A stretch of 64,000 nucleotides of DNA from Thermodesulfomicrobium sp. WS (GTDB taxonomy: Bacteria > Desulfobacterota > Desulfovibrionia > Desulfovibrionales > Desulfomicrobiaceae), in NCBI RefSeq assembly GCF_027925145.1, contig NZ_AP027130.1, forward strand, positions 868,001-932,000, written 5' to 3'. The stretch's first letter is position 1, and every line of letters begins with the position of its first letter. Shown here piece after piece: positions 56,624 to 64,000 of this stretch. Under the pieces are notes generated by a model. That model was given only the letters and a program-made list of their open reading frames with translations. It did no database searches and was not told the DNA's origin. A program made the translations under genes and the position numbers.

Positions 56624-58816
56624 GTGGCCTTGCGTTTTTTGCGAGGGAGTATGGCGGAAAAACGGGTACTCGTGCGGGAGATCGCCGCCTTGGCGTGCGC
56701 GGTGGTGCTGGTGCTTTTGGTGGCGGCCTTGTACTCCTACTCCAGTTTGGATCCGGCCTTCAATCGGGCAGTGGCTTCCGGAGAGGTTCGCAACGTCGCT
56801 GGCACCTTCGGTGCCTATCTTGCCGGGACGTTGGTGGATTTTTTCGGCGCTGCAGCCTGGCTCACCCCTTTGGGGATCGTCGTGGTGCTGGTGCGTCTTC
56901 TCTTTCCTTCCTGGAGGATGGCCTGGGCCCGTTGGTTGGGCTGGGGGCTTGGGTGCGCATGGCTTATGGTGGCGCTGGAGTACGCCTGGGTCCAAGAACT
57001 CATGGCCCCACTTCCCATGCATGGCGGCGGCCTTGTCGGTCGGGTGCTTGCGCGGTGGATGCGCTACTACCTGGGAGAACTGGGCCTGGCCAGCGTGCTG
57101 GTGGCTGGAGGACTTTTGGCCGTGCGTTTGGCCTGTGCCACGCCGCTTGCGGTCTTGGGCCGCATGCTCATGGCGTGGTTTGCTCCGGTAGGAAAACACG
57201 CCCCGGAAGTGACCGCGCCGCAGCCATCTTTGCCTGCGCAGGCGCCTTTGCCCGAGGCCGAGGTGGTGGACGTCGATACCCCGCGGCCGGTTTTTTCCAA
57301 ACCGCGGCCTTCTCGACCCAAATCCGGCGGCGCACCGGCCGCACTTGCGGCGCGCAAAACTTCCACGCCTGTGGAGTCGGCTTCGGGGCAGGTGTTCCCG
57401 CCGCTGGAGCTGCTTGCCACGGGCCCTGGGCACAGTTCTGGGGTCTCTCCTGGGACGTTGGAGCGCCAGGCCCAGCAGCTTGCCGCATGCTTTGCGGATT
57501 TTGGCATCCAGGGCGAGGTGCAGGCCATCCAGCCCGGGCCGGTCATCACCCTTTTCGAATTCAAGCCAGCCCCGGGCATCAAGGTGAGCCGCATCGCCAA
57601 CCTCGGCGACGACCTGTCTCTTGCCCTCAAGGCGCGTTCGGTGCGCATTGTCGCACCCTTGCCAGGCAAGGATACGGTAGGTATCGAAATCCCCAACGAA
57701 AAGCGCCAGCCGGTGGTATTGCGGGAGATTTTGGAAAGCCCGGCCTTCGCCCAAGGGGGACTCTTGCCCTTGGCCTTGGGCAAAGACGCCCAAGGAGCGC
57801 CTAAAGTGGTGGACCTGGCCAAGATGCCGCATCTCTTGGTGGCTGGTGCCACGGGTGCGGGCAAGTCGGTGTGCCTCAACTGCCTGCTCGTCAGCCTGCT
57901 TTACCGGCATACGCCCGAGACGTTGCGGCTCCTTTTGGTGGACCCCAAACGCATCGAGCTTGCCACCTACAGCCGGCTGCCGCATCTGGTGCATCCCGTG
58001 GTCACGGACATGCATCTGGCCAAAAACGCCCTGGATTGGGCGGTGCGGGAGATGGAAGAACGCTATGAGGCCATGGCCCGTTTGGGGGTGCGCCACATCA
58101 CGACGTACAATCAAAAGCTGCATGAGCTGGGGACGGAGCTTTCGGAAGACCTTGCCGGGCTCAAGCCCTTCCCCTTCCTGGTGATCGTCATCGACGAGCT
58201 CGCAGACCTCATGATGACTGCGGCCAAGGAGGTGGAGACGAGCATCGTGCGCCTAGCGCAGCTTGCCCGGGCTGCAGGCATCCATTTGGTGCTGGCCACC
58301 CAGCGGCCGTCGGTGGACGTGGTGACCGGCATCATCAAGGCCAATTTCCCCTCCCGTATCGCCTTTCAGGTGAGCTCCAAGCACGACTCGCGAACGATCC
58401 TCGACGCTGTTGGCGCAGAGCACCTTTTGGGACAGGGAGACATGCTCTACAAGGCAAGCGGAGGTGTCACGCTGCGGGTACACGGCGCTTTTGTGGATGA
58501 TGACGAGATCGGTCAGGTGGTGGAGTTTTGGGCCCGTCACGTGCCCCAAACTTTCGAGGTGGATTTTGCGGCGCTAGATGGCGGTGCCGAAGAGGCGGGC
58601 TCCGATGGTCCGGCCGGGGACGTGCTGGATGACCCCAAATATGCCGAGGCCTTGGAACTGGTGTACGAGATGGGACGCGCTTCCATTTCCATGATCCAGC
58701 GTCGGCTGCGCATTGGTTTCAATCGGGCCGCCCGCTTTATCGAGCAGATGGAGCAGGATGGGATTATCGGCCCGGCGGATGGCAGCAAACCCCGGGTGGT
58801 GCGGCGACGGGAATAG
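56624..58816 (+). CDS. ftsK: DNA translocase FtsK
   Basis: A 730-residue divisome protein starting at GTG 56624 (GGAGG upstream); an ATG at 56651 is the alternative. About four N-terminal membrane helices (20-175) lead to a Pro/Ala-rich linker (190-275). The motor domain has Walker A GATGAGKS (408-415) and FLVIVIDELADLM (Walker B). The C-terminal gamma winged helix (SISMIQRRLRIGFNRAARFIEQME) recognises KOPS sites. It pumps chromosome DNA at the septum. Confidence 0.96.
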   Translation: MALRFLRGSMAEKRVLVREIAALACAVVLVLLVAALYSYSSLDPAFNRAVASGEVRNVAGTFGAYLAGTLVDFFGAAAWLTPLGIVVVLVRLLFPSWRMAWARWLGWGLGCAWLMVALEYAWVQELMAPLPMHGGGLVGRVLARWMRYYLGELGLASVLVAGGLLAVRLACATPLAVLGRMLMAWFAPVGKHAPEVTAPQPSLPAQAPLPEAEVVDVDTPRPVFSKPRPSRPKSGGAPAALAARKTSTPVESASGQVFPPLELLATGPGHSSGVSPGTLERQAQQLAACFADFGIQGEVQAIQPGPVITLFEFKPAPGIKVSRIANLGDDLSLALKARSVRIVAPLPGKDTVGIEIPNEKRQPVVLREILESPAFAQGGLLPLALGKDAQGAPKVVDLAKMPHLLVAGATGAGKSVCLNCLLVSLLYRHTPETLRLLLVDPKRIELATYSRLPHLVHPVVTDMHLAKNALDWAVREMEERYEAMARLGVRHITTYNQKLHELGTELSEDLAGLKPFPFLVIVIDELADLMMTAAKEVETSIVRLAQLARAAGIHLVLATQRPSVDVVTGIIKANFPSRIAFQVSSKHDSRTILDAVGAEHLLGQGDMLYKASGGVTLRVHGAFVDDDEIGQVVEFWARHVPQTFEVDFAALDGGAEEAGSDGPAGDVLDDPKYAEALELVYEMGRASISMIQRRLRIGFNRAARFIEQMEQDGIIGPADGSKPRVVRRRE

Positions 58817-58845
58817 CGTGCGCCTTCGTAAGCACATGAAGCCGC

Positions 58846-58899
58846 GGGGAGCCTTTGGGCTCCCCGCATGCGTTGGTGGGCCGGAGGGTTTCCGGCCCA
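58846..58899 (-). terminator. Paired GC-rich hairpins after fdhB (left copy)
   Basis: Two perfect hairpins: TGGGCCGGA/TCCGGCCCA (58877-58899) and GGGGAGCC/GGCTCCCC (58846-58865). In this copy the bases past the second stem are GCGGCTTCA, so the T-run seen in the right copy is missing. It may still stop transcription from fdhB, and from ftsK on the other strand. Confidence 0.7.
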
Positions 58900-58917
58900 G
58901 GTTGAGGAGGTGGGTCG

Positions 58918-59646
58918 TTAGGCCAAGGGTCTGCGGAACGGGGTCAGCCGGGCCAGGAGGCTGCGGCGGTCAAGCAGCGGCACATCGAGGCTTGCCACGG
59001 CGTAGGTATGGATTTTCTTGGGTTCTACCGGGTAGAGGTAGATGACCCGCACACTTTCCGGGTCCCCCAAGGTGGCCTCGGGGTATCTTTTTTGGGCCTC
59101 GGCCAGGCGTTTTTGGGCCAGGGCGAGCATGTCGTCGTAGTCGCCGAAGTTCATGGTTCCAGTGGGGCACACCTGCACGCAGGCCGGCTTGAGGCCGTTT
59201 TGTACGCGGTCCAGGCACATGGTGCACTTGGCCATGACCTTGGTCTGCGCGTTTTGGCGGGGGATGTTGTAGGGGCAGGCCTCGCGGATTTCGTTGAAGT
59301 CCGGGAGGTCTTTGGTCTTTTCGGTGAAGACCACGGCCCCGGTTTTTTCGTCGTGGTAGATGGCCGCGCTGTCGTAGGCATCGGCGGTCATCTTGCAGGG
59401 CGGCTCGATGCAGTGCCGGCACTGTTCCGGGAAGAAGGCCCAGGTGACGAGCCCCCCTTGAGCGTCAGCGATTTCCTGCATGTGGACGAGTTTGTAGGTG
59501 ATGGCCGAGAGGTCTTTGGGGTTCTGGTGGGAGCCCCAGTTTTTGGTCTCTTCCGCCGGGAGTTTGTTCCATTGCTTGCAGGCCACCTGGCATCCGCGGC
59601 AGGCCGTGCATTTGGTCAGATCCACAAAGAAGGCTTTTCCGGACAT
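58918..59646 (-). CDS. fdhB: Formate dehydrogenase iron-sulfur subunit (left copy)
   Basis: A 242-residue electron-transfer subunit with cysteine groups CTACRGCQVAC (13-23), CRHCIEPPC, CPYNIP and CTMCLDRVQNGLKPACVQVC. These are enough for three to four [4Fe-4S] clusters. It has no signal peptide or membrane anchor and probably rides with the Tat-exported alpha subunit. It lies 12 bases after fdhA with GGAG upstream. The identical second copy is at 63233-63961. No gamma subunit or cytochrome gene is nearby. Confidence 0.95.
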   Translation of the reverse strand: MSGKAFFVDLTKCTACRGCQVACKQWNKLPAEETKNWGSHQNPKDLSAITYKLVHMQEIADAQGGLVTWAFFPEQCRHCIEPPCKMTADAYDSAAIYHDEKTGAVVFTEKTKDLPDFNEIREACPYNIPRQNAQTKVMAKCTMCLDRVQNGLKPACVQVCPTGTMNFGDYDDMLALAQKRLAEAQKRYPEATLGDPESVRVIYLYPVEPKKIHTYAVASLDVPLLDRRSLLARLTPFRRPLA

Positions 59647-59658
59647 GGCTCTTTCTCC

Positions 59659-62600
59659 TTAGGCTTTGCGCACGTTGACCATGAAGGCCTTGCTTTCCGG
59701 AATGGCCGTGTTGGGATCGCCCACTGCTGCGGTCAGCAGGTTCGCGGCGTCTCCGCCGCCTTTGGGCCATATCCAGCCATAATGCCAGGGAATGCCCACC
59801 TGGTGGATGGTGTTTCCAAGGACCTTAAACGGCTTCATGCGCTTGGTGACGATGGCCACCGCCGTGAGCTGGCCGCGGGGATTTTCCAAAATGACTTTGT
59901 CGCCATTTTGAATGCCTTTGATCTTGGCGAGCTCTTCGCTCATCTCGCAGAACATCTGCGGCTCGGCTTCCAAGAGCCACGGGACCCAACGGGAGAGTAC
60001 TCCGGTCTGCCAGTGCTCCGTGACCCGGTAGGTGGTGCACACAAAGGGATAGCGCGGATCACATACCGCCCGTTTGTGGGCTTCACCCGCAAACTCCACG
60101 GCCACGGGGCTGTTGAGCCGTTTGGAGAAGGGATGCTCGAGGACCGGGCATTCCAGGGGCTCATAGTGCTCGGGGAACGGGCCGTCGTTGAGGCCTGGGC
60201 CATAGATCGCGGCCACACCGTGCGCCAGCATGATGAAGGGGTGCTTGGCGCCTGGATCACCGCCGCCGTCCACCACGTCGATGGTCCACTTTTTGCCGGC
60301 TTCGTCCCAGGCCAGCACGGGTTTTTGTGGCTGGTAGGGCTTGCCGGCGAGGTCCACGGAAGCGCGGTTGTAGATGATGCGGCGGTTTACCGGCCAAGAC
60401 CAGGCCCAGTTGGGGAAGAGCCCGACCTTTTCCTGGGCCGGGGTCTGGGTGGCGTCGCGGCGGGCGGCCATGTTGCCTTTGGCGGTGTAGGAGCCGCAGT
60501 AGATCCAGTTGCCCGAGCAGGTGGAGCCGTCGTCTTTGAGGAAGGCAAAAGAGGCCACCTGGGTGCCGGCCTTGATGGTCTCTTCCTTGCCGTCCGGGGT
60601 CTTCACCACCGTGTCCTTGAGGTAGTAGCCGTTGATGAGCTTGGCCACCTTGTGGGGGTCGAAGGCATGCCCATCGCCCCAATCCGCCACGTTGAGACCC
60701 AAGATGGGCTCAGGCATCACCCCGCCTTCCTTCTGGTAGAGCTCGCGGATCTTCAGGAAGAGCTCATAGATGATGTCGCCGTCGGGTTTGCTTTGTCCCG
60801 CAGGCTTGGGGCCGGCGTAGCGCCACTGCATCCAGCGGCCGGAGTTGGTGATGGAGCCTTCTTTTTCCACGGACACACAGCAGGGCAGGAAGAACACCTC
60901 GGTCTTGACGTCCTTGGGGTTCATGCCCGGGCCCATCCAGAAGGAGCCGGTCTCGTTTTCAAAGATGTTGACGTTGACCATCCAGTCGAGCTTGGCCAGG
61001 GCCTGGCGGGTCTTGTTGGAGTCCGCGCCGCTGGCGGCCGGGTTCATGCCCCAGGCAAAGAAGCCCTTGAATTGGCCTTTGAGCATCTGGTCAAAGAGCA
61101 CTAACCAAGAAGCGTTTTGCCCCTCGTCGAGCTTGGGAAGCCATGTGTAGGCGGTCTCGAGATCGGCGTCCTTGTACAGGGCCTTGAGGAGGCTTGCCAG
61201 ATACTTGGGCTTGTTCTGCCACCAGTTGACGCTCTTGGGATCCTTGCTCACCGGGGTGTTGGCCTTGTTGTAATCCGCCAAAGTGGGCCAATTGGCCCGC
61301 GGCGTGGCCATGTATCCAGGAATGATATGATACAGAAGAGCATGGTCCGTAGATCCTTGCACGTTGGATTCCCCGCGCAGGGCATTGACGCCGCCGCCGG
61401 CGACGCCAATATTTCCCAAAAGAAGTTGGATGATTGCCATGGTACGAATATTTTGTACACCAACGGTATGTTGTGTCCATCCCATGGCATAGAGGATGGT
61501 TCCGGATTTATCCGGTTTCCCTGTTGCTGTGTATGCTTGATATACAGCGAGAAGTTTATCTTCTGGAGTACCGGTGATCGAGGATACGGTCTTGATGTCG
61601 TAGCGGCTGTAATGCTGCTTGAGCAATTGGAAGACACAGCGGGGATCTTTGAGAGTCATATCCCGCTTGGGCACGCCGTTTTCGTCCAGCTCAAAGGCCC
61701 ATTTGGTTTTGTCGTATTTACGAGCAGTTGGATCATAGCCGGAGAATAAACCATCCTTGAATGCAAAGTCTTTGGAAACAATGAAGGATGCGTTGGTATA
61801 GTTGGTGACATATTCTTTGAAGAAGAGGTCATTGTCGAAAATGTATTTGATCATTCCCCCGAGGAATGCGATGTCCGTACCTGAACGCAGTGGGGCATAA
61901 ATATTTGCTTTGGATGATGTTCGCGTGAAACGAGGATCCACATGAATGAGTGTGGCACCATTTTCCATCGCTTTGGTAACCCAACGAAAAGTGATAGGAT
62001 GGGTTTCTGCGGAGTTGCCACCCATAATCAGGACGCAATCGCTATTTTTGATATCGATGACATGGTTGGTCATAGCGCCGCGTCCAAAGGATTCTGCTAA
62101 TGCTGGGACTGTGGAACTATGACAAATACGGGCCTGGTGCTCGATGTAGGTGAGCCCCAGGCTGCGGAGCATGGCTTGGTAGATCCAGCACTCTTCATTG
62201 TCCATGGCCGCCGAGCCTACGGAAGCGATGCCTTCGCAGCGGTTGACGGTCTGGCCCTTAGCGTTGGTCTTGGCAAAGGTGGCGTCACGGGTGGCTTTGA
62301 CGCGTTTGGCGATCTCCGTGATCATCCAGTCCCAGGACTTGGGTTCCCACCGGTCGCTGCCCGGGGCGCGGTAGAGCGGCTGGGTGACGCGGCGGTCATT
62401 TTCCGCCAGTTGGAAGAGGGCTGCGCCTTTGGCACAAAGGCTGCCTTGGTTGATGGGGTGATCGGGGTCACCTTCCACGTTGATGGCACGACCGGTCTTT
62501 TCGTCGGTGGATACGATGAGACCACAGCCTGTGCCGCAATAGCAGCAAATGGTGGTGGTTTCTTTGCCTTGGCGTAACTGCATGAGCTGGGCATTGGCCT

Positions 62601-62697
62601 TGGCTTCCTTGGGGAGGCCAAGTCCGAGTCCGTGGAAGGCCGTGACAGCCGCAGCTGCGGCTGTAAGTTGAATAAATTCACGCCGTTTGAACTGCAT
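59659..62697 (-). CDS. fdhA: Molybdenum/tungsten formate dehydrogenase catalytic subunit, cysteine type
   Basis: A 1012-residue subunit from ATG 62697 (GAGGAG upstream). The Tat signal is KRREFIQLTAAAAAV, giving periplasmic export. The first [4Fe-4S] ligands are Cys51, Cys54, Cys58 and Cys88. The Mo/W ligand position is Cys192 in ARICHSST, encoded by TGT at 62124-62122; many relatives have selenocysteine here. His193 is retained. GRGAMTNH and the C-terminal molybdopterin domain (WHYGWIWP) are present. Formate oxidation to CO2 feeds electrons to FdhB. GC is about 38-55% between roughly 61320 and 62120 against 60% or more in the flanks, suggesting a mosaic gene. Confidence 0.94.
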   Translation of the reverse strand: MQFKRREFIQLTAAAAAVTAFHGLGLGLPKEAKANAQLMQLRQGKETTTICCYCGTGCGLIVSTDEKTGRAINVEGDPDHPINQGSLCAKGAALFQLAENDRRVTQPLYRAPGSDRWEPKSWDWMITEIAKRVKATRDATFAKTNAKGQTVNRCEGIASVGSAAMDNEECWIYQAMLRSLGLTYIEHQARICHSSTVPALAESFGRGAMTNHVIDIKNSDCVLIMGGNSAETHPITFRWVTKAMENGATLIHVDPRFTRTSSKANIYAPLRSGTDIAFLGGMIKYIFDNDLFFKEYVTNYTNASFIVSKDFAFKDGLFSGYDPTARKYDKTKWAFELDENGVPKRDMTLKDPRCVFQLLKQHYSRYDIKTVSSITGTPEDKLLAVYQAYTATGKPDKSGTILYAMGWTQHTVGVQNIRTMAIIQLLLGNIGVAGGGVNALRGESNVQGSTDHALLYHIIPGYMATPRANWPTLADYNKANTPVSKDPKSVNWWQNKPKYLASLLKALYKDADLETAYTWLPKLDEGQNASWLVLFDQMLKGQFKGFFAWGMNPAASGADSNKTRQALAKLDWMVNVNIFENETGSFWMGPGMNPKDVKTEVFFLPCCVSVEKEGSITNSGRWMQWRYAGPKPAGQSKPDGDIIYELFLKIRELYQKEGGVMPEPILGLNVADWGDGHAFDPHKVAKLINGYYLKDTVVKTPDGKEETIKAGTQVASFAFLKDDGSTCSGNWIYCGSYTAKGNMAARRDATQTPAQEKVGLFPNWAWSWPVNRRIIYNRASVDLAGKPYQPQKPVLAWDEAGKKWTIDVVDGGGDPGAKHPFIMLAHGVAAIYGPGLNDGPFPEHYEPLECPVLEHPFSKRLNSPVAVEFAGEAHKRAVCDPRYPFVCTTYRVTEHWQTGVLSRWVPWLLEAEPQMFCEMSEELAKIKGIQNGDKVILENPRGQLTAVAIVTKRMKPFKVLGNTIHQVGIPWHYGWIWPKGGGDAANLLTAAVGDPNTAIPESKAFMVNVRKA

Positions 62698-62724
62698 GCG
62701 CTCCTCCTCGTCGGGTTGGGGTGA

Positions 62725-62741
62725 GCCTCCTTTTCGGAGGC
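62725..62741 (-). promoter_or_regulatory. Hairpin in the fdhA leader
   Basis: GCCTCC-GAAAA-GGAGGC forms a perfect 6-bp stem 28 bases before the fdhA ATG. The right arm contains an AGGAGG-like sequence. There is no T-run after it, so a translational or stability role is more likely than termination. Confidence 0.5.
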
Positions 62742-62806
62742 ATATTTGAGGTATTGCGCCTATGAAGACTTGCGGAAAAAAGCACAAGAAAGGTGAAAAT
62801 ATGGAG

Positions 62807-62836
62807 ATTTTATCACCACGAGTATGCCCGTGTGAA
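62807..62836 (-). promoter_or_regulatory. Candidate promoter of fdhA
   Basis: TTCACA (62836-62831) and TAAAAT (62812-62807) on the minus strand are separated by 18 bases. This is a weak sigma-70-like match about 110 bases before the start. The AT-rich context makes chance matches likely. Confidence 0.3.
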
Positions 62837-63159
62837 CAGGGAGATGGTTGGGTGTGTTGTAATGGGCCTGCAGAGAAATTTTAATTAAATTAATATATTA
62901 TTTTAAATGGAGGGGCTATTTCATATTGATCTCTTCAGGGAAATTGCAGGAAATTATTGTGGTGTTTTTCTATAGAAACCATGATGAAAAATGATGAAAA
63001 TTTTCCATCAATATAAAAATTAGTAATATTTTATATTTTCATAAACTTATTATTTTATTTCTTGTGTAAATTTGTTGGTAATTGTTGAAATAGATGTCAG
63101 CGCTACTCATTGGAAATGATTATGTATTTTATGGCATAATTTTATGCTTTCCAAAAAGC
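62837..63159. other. AT-rich intergenic region upstream of fdhA with palindromes
   Basis: Very low GC (6 of 60 bases G or C at 63001-63060) and no gene that I can support. It contains TTTCTATAGAAA (62967-62978, perfect palindrome) and the imperfect 19-base palindrome TGATGAAAATTTTCCATCA (62992-63010), preceded by a second TGATGAAAA (62983). These are possible operators or bending sites for the formate dehydrogenase operon. Confidence 0.55.
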
Positions 63160-63214
63160 CGGGGAGCCTTTGGGCTCCCCGCATGCGTTGGTGGGCCGGA
63201 GGGTTTCCGGCCCA
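63151..63214 (-). terminator. Terminator after fdhB (right copy), with T-run
   Basis: The same two hairpins as in the left copy, but here the second stem is followed on the minus strand by GGCTTTTTGG, giving a normal rho-independent tail. It separates the second fdhB from the AT-rich promoter region of the first fdhA. Confidence 0.85.
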
Positions 63215-63232
63215 GGTTGAGGAGGTGGGTCG

Positions 63233-63961
63233 TTAGGCCAAGGGTCTGCGGAACGGGGTCAGCCGGGCCAGGAGGCTGCGGCGGTCAAGCAGCGGCACAT
63301 CGAGGCTTGCCACGGCGTAGGTATGGATTTTCTTGGGTTCTACCGGGTAGAGGTAGATGACCCGCACACTTTCCGGGTCCCCCAAGGTGGCCTCGGGGTA
63401 TCTTTTTTGGGCCTCGGCCAGGCGTTTTTGGGCCAGGGCGAGCATGTCGTCGTAGTCGCCGAAGTTCATGGTTCCAGTGGGGCACACCTGCACGCAGGCC
63501 GGCTTGAGGCCGTTTTGTACGCGGTCCAGGCACATGGTGCACTTGGCCATGACCTTGGTCTGCGCGTTTTGGCGGGGGATGTTGTAGGGGCAGGCCTCGC
63601 GGATTTCGTTGAAGTCCGGGAGGTCTTTGGTCTTTTCGGTGAAGACCACGGCCCCGGTTTTTTCGTCGTGGTAGATGGCCGCGCTGTCGTAGGCATCGGC
63701 GGTCATCTTGCAGGGCGGCTCGATGCAGTGCCGGCACTGTTCCGGGAAGAAGGCCCAGGTGACGAGCCCCCCTTGAGCGTCAGCGATTTCCTGCATGTGG
63801 ACGAGTTTGTAGGTGATGGCCGAGAGGTCTTTGGGGTTCTGGTGGGAGCCCCAGTTTTTGGTCTCTTCCGCCGGGAGTTTGTTCCATTGCTTGCAGGCCA
63901 CCTGGCATCCGCGGCAGGCCGTGCATTTGGTCAGATCCACAAAGAAGGCTTTTCCGGACAT
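63233..63961 (-). CDS. fdhB: Formate dehydrogenase iron-sulfur subunit (right copy)
   Basis: The 242 residues are identical to those encoded at 58918-59646, and the DNA appears identical as well, implying a very recent duplication or ongoing gene conversion. The same four cysteine groups are present. It is preceded by the 3' end of a second fdhA, so two complete fdhAB units probably stand in tandem. Confidence 0.95.
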   Translation of the reverse strand: MSGKAFFVDLTKCTACRGCQVACKQWNKLPAEETKNWGSHQNPKDLSAITYKLVHMQEIADAQGGLVTWAFFPEQCRHCIEPPCKMTADAYDSAAIYHDEKTGAVVFTEKTKDLPDFNEIREACPYNIPRQNAQTKVMAKCTMCLDRVQNGLKPACVQVCPTGTMNFGDYDDMLALAQKRLAEAQKRYPEATLGDPESVRVIYLYPVEPKKIHTYAVASLDVPLLDRRSLLARLTPFRRPLA

Positions 63962-63973
63962 GGCTCTTTCTCC

Positions 63974-64000
63974 TTAGGCTTTGCGCACGTTGACCATGAA
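63974..64000 (-). CDS. fdhA: Second fdhA, 3' end only (partial)
   Basis: Only the last eight codons and stop are inside the window (FMVNVRKA), matching the end of the first fdhA. The rest lies beyond base 64000, so I cannot tell whether its active site is Cys or selenocysteine. Confidence 0.8.
   Translation of the reverse strand, partial: FMVNVRKA

Larger units (their letters stand above)
58845..59685. repeat. Direct repeat, left copy (fdhB plus fdhA 3' end and terminator)
   Basis: This segment recurs at 63160-64000, offset exactly 4315 bases, with no difference I could find by eye across 841 bases. The left boundary is sharp: bases before 58845 differ. The right boundary lies beyond the window edge for the other copy, so the full repeat length is unknown. 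It contains the tandem hairpins, the whole fdhB gene and the last nine codons of fdhA. Confidence 0.93.
63160..64000. repeat. Direct repeat, right copy (truncated by window edge)
   Basis: Second copy of the 58845-59685 segment, offset 4315 bases. Sequence before 63160 differs from that before 58845. It continues past the window, so it may include a whole second fdhA. Confidence 0.93.

Noticed and set aside
62122-62124. Selenocysteine codon in the resident fdhA
   Set aside because: The codon is TGT, and the frame has no internal TGA.
62698-62787. N-terminal extension of FdhA by 30 residues
   Set aside because: It would place the Tat motif away from the N terminus; ATG 62697 has a good ribosome site.

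Overview
The window is high-GC bacterial chromosome with dense, short-spaced operons. The gene order points to the Desulfovibrionales (sulfate- or sulfur-reducing Desulfobacterota). The run yceD-rpmF-plsX-fabH-fabG-acpP-fabF-glyA-comEB-ribD-ribE-ribBA-ribH-nusB-leuS-lptE-holA-radC, the aroQ-efp-ftsK group and a periplasmic Mo/W formate dehydrogenase all fit that group. The placement is inferred from gene content, because no rRNA gene is present. LptE, an RND pump with a lipoprotein outer-membrane channel, and Tat export indicate a Gram-negative envelope. I see no prophage, insertion sequence or CRISPR array.

Layout. 1-3.8 kb: the 5' part of a GAF/sigma-54 activator, then thiN-DUF475-MFS (read right to left). 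3.8-6.7 kb: a double-receiver diguanylate cyclase with a PHP histidinol phosphatase, an unknown membrane protein and a His/Cys-rich mini-protein. 6.8-16.4 kb: CoA-binding protein, grpE, two rhamnose genes, trmL-cbiB, a methyltransferase, tRNA-Val, a radical SAM protein, rplM-rpsI, and an HD-domain protein with a CBS protein. 16.4-22.5 kb: a signalling module. A heme-c-type sensor kinase and a sigma-54 response regulator are transcribed away from an unusually large YeiH-like transporter. 22.5-25.9 kb: AEC transporter and lon. 26-41.5 kb: the long housekeeping operon for lipid, folate/one-carbon, riboflavin, leucyl-tRNA, LPS export and replication genes. 41.7-48.2 kb: rpmB, an RRM protein and a tripartite RND efflux operon. 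48.3-52.7 kb: a cytosolic hybrid kinase, a bacteriohemerythrin and ptb-buk. 52.7-53 kb: three copies of a REP-like palindromic repeat. 53-58.8 kb: LysE exporter, DEAD-box helicase, aroQ-efp-ftsK. 58.8-64 kb: formate dehydrogenase genes, in which fdhB and the 3' end of fdhA occur twice with no difference I could see.

The most unusual parts are three. First, the tandem fdh repeat: the resident fdhA has a low-GC central segment carrying a cysteine, not selenocysteine, active site, and the repeat edge falls exactly at the base of a terminator hairpin. Second, the heme sensor/sigma-54 regulator/YeiH module, with a candidate -24/-12 promoter and an upstream inverted repeat. Third, two small low-recognition genes: a 57-residue His/Cys-rich protein and an 81-residue low-GC membrane protein. 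All functions are read from motifs and family knowledge; no database search was possible.
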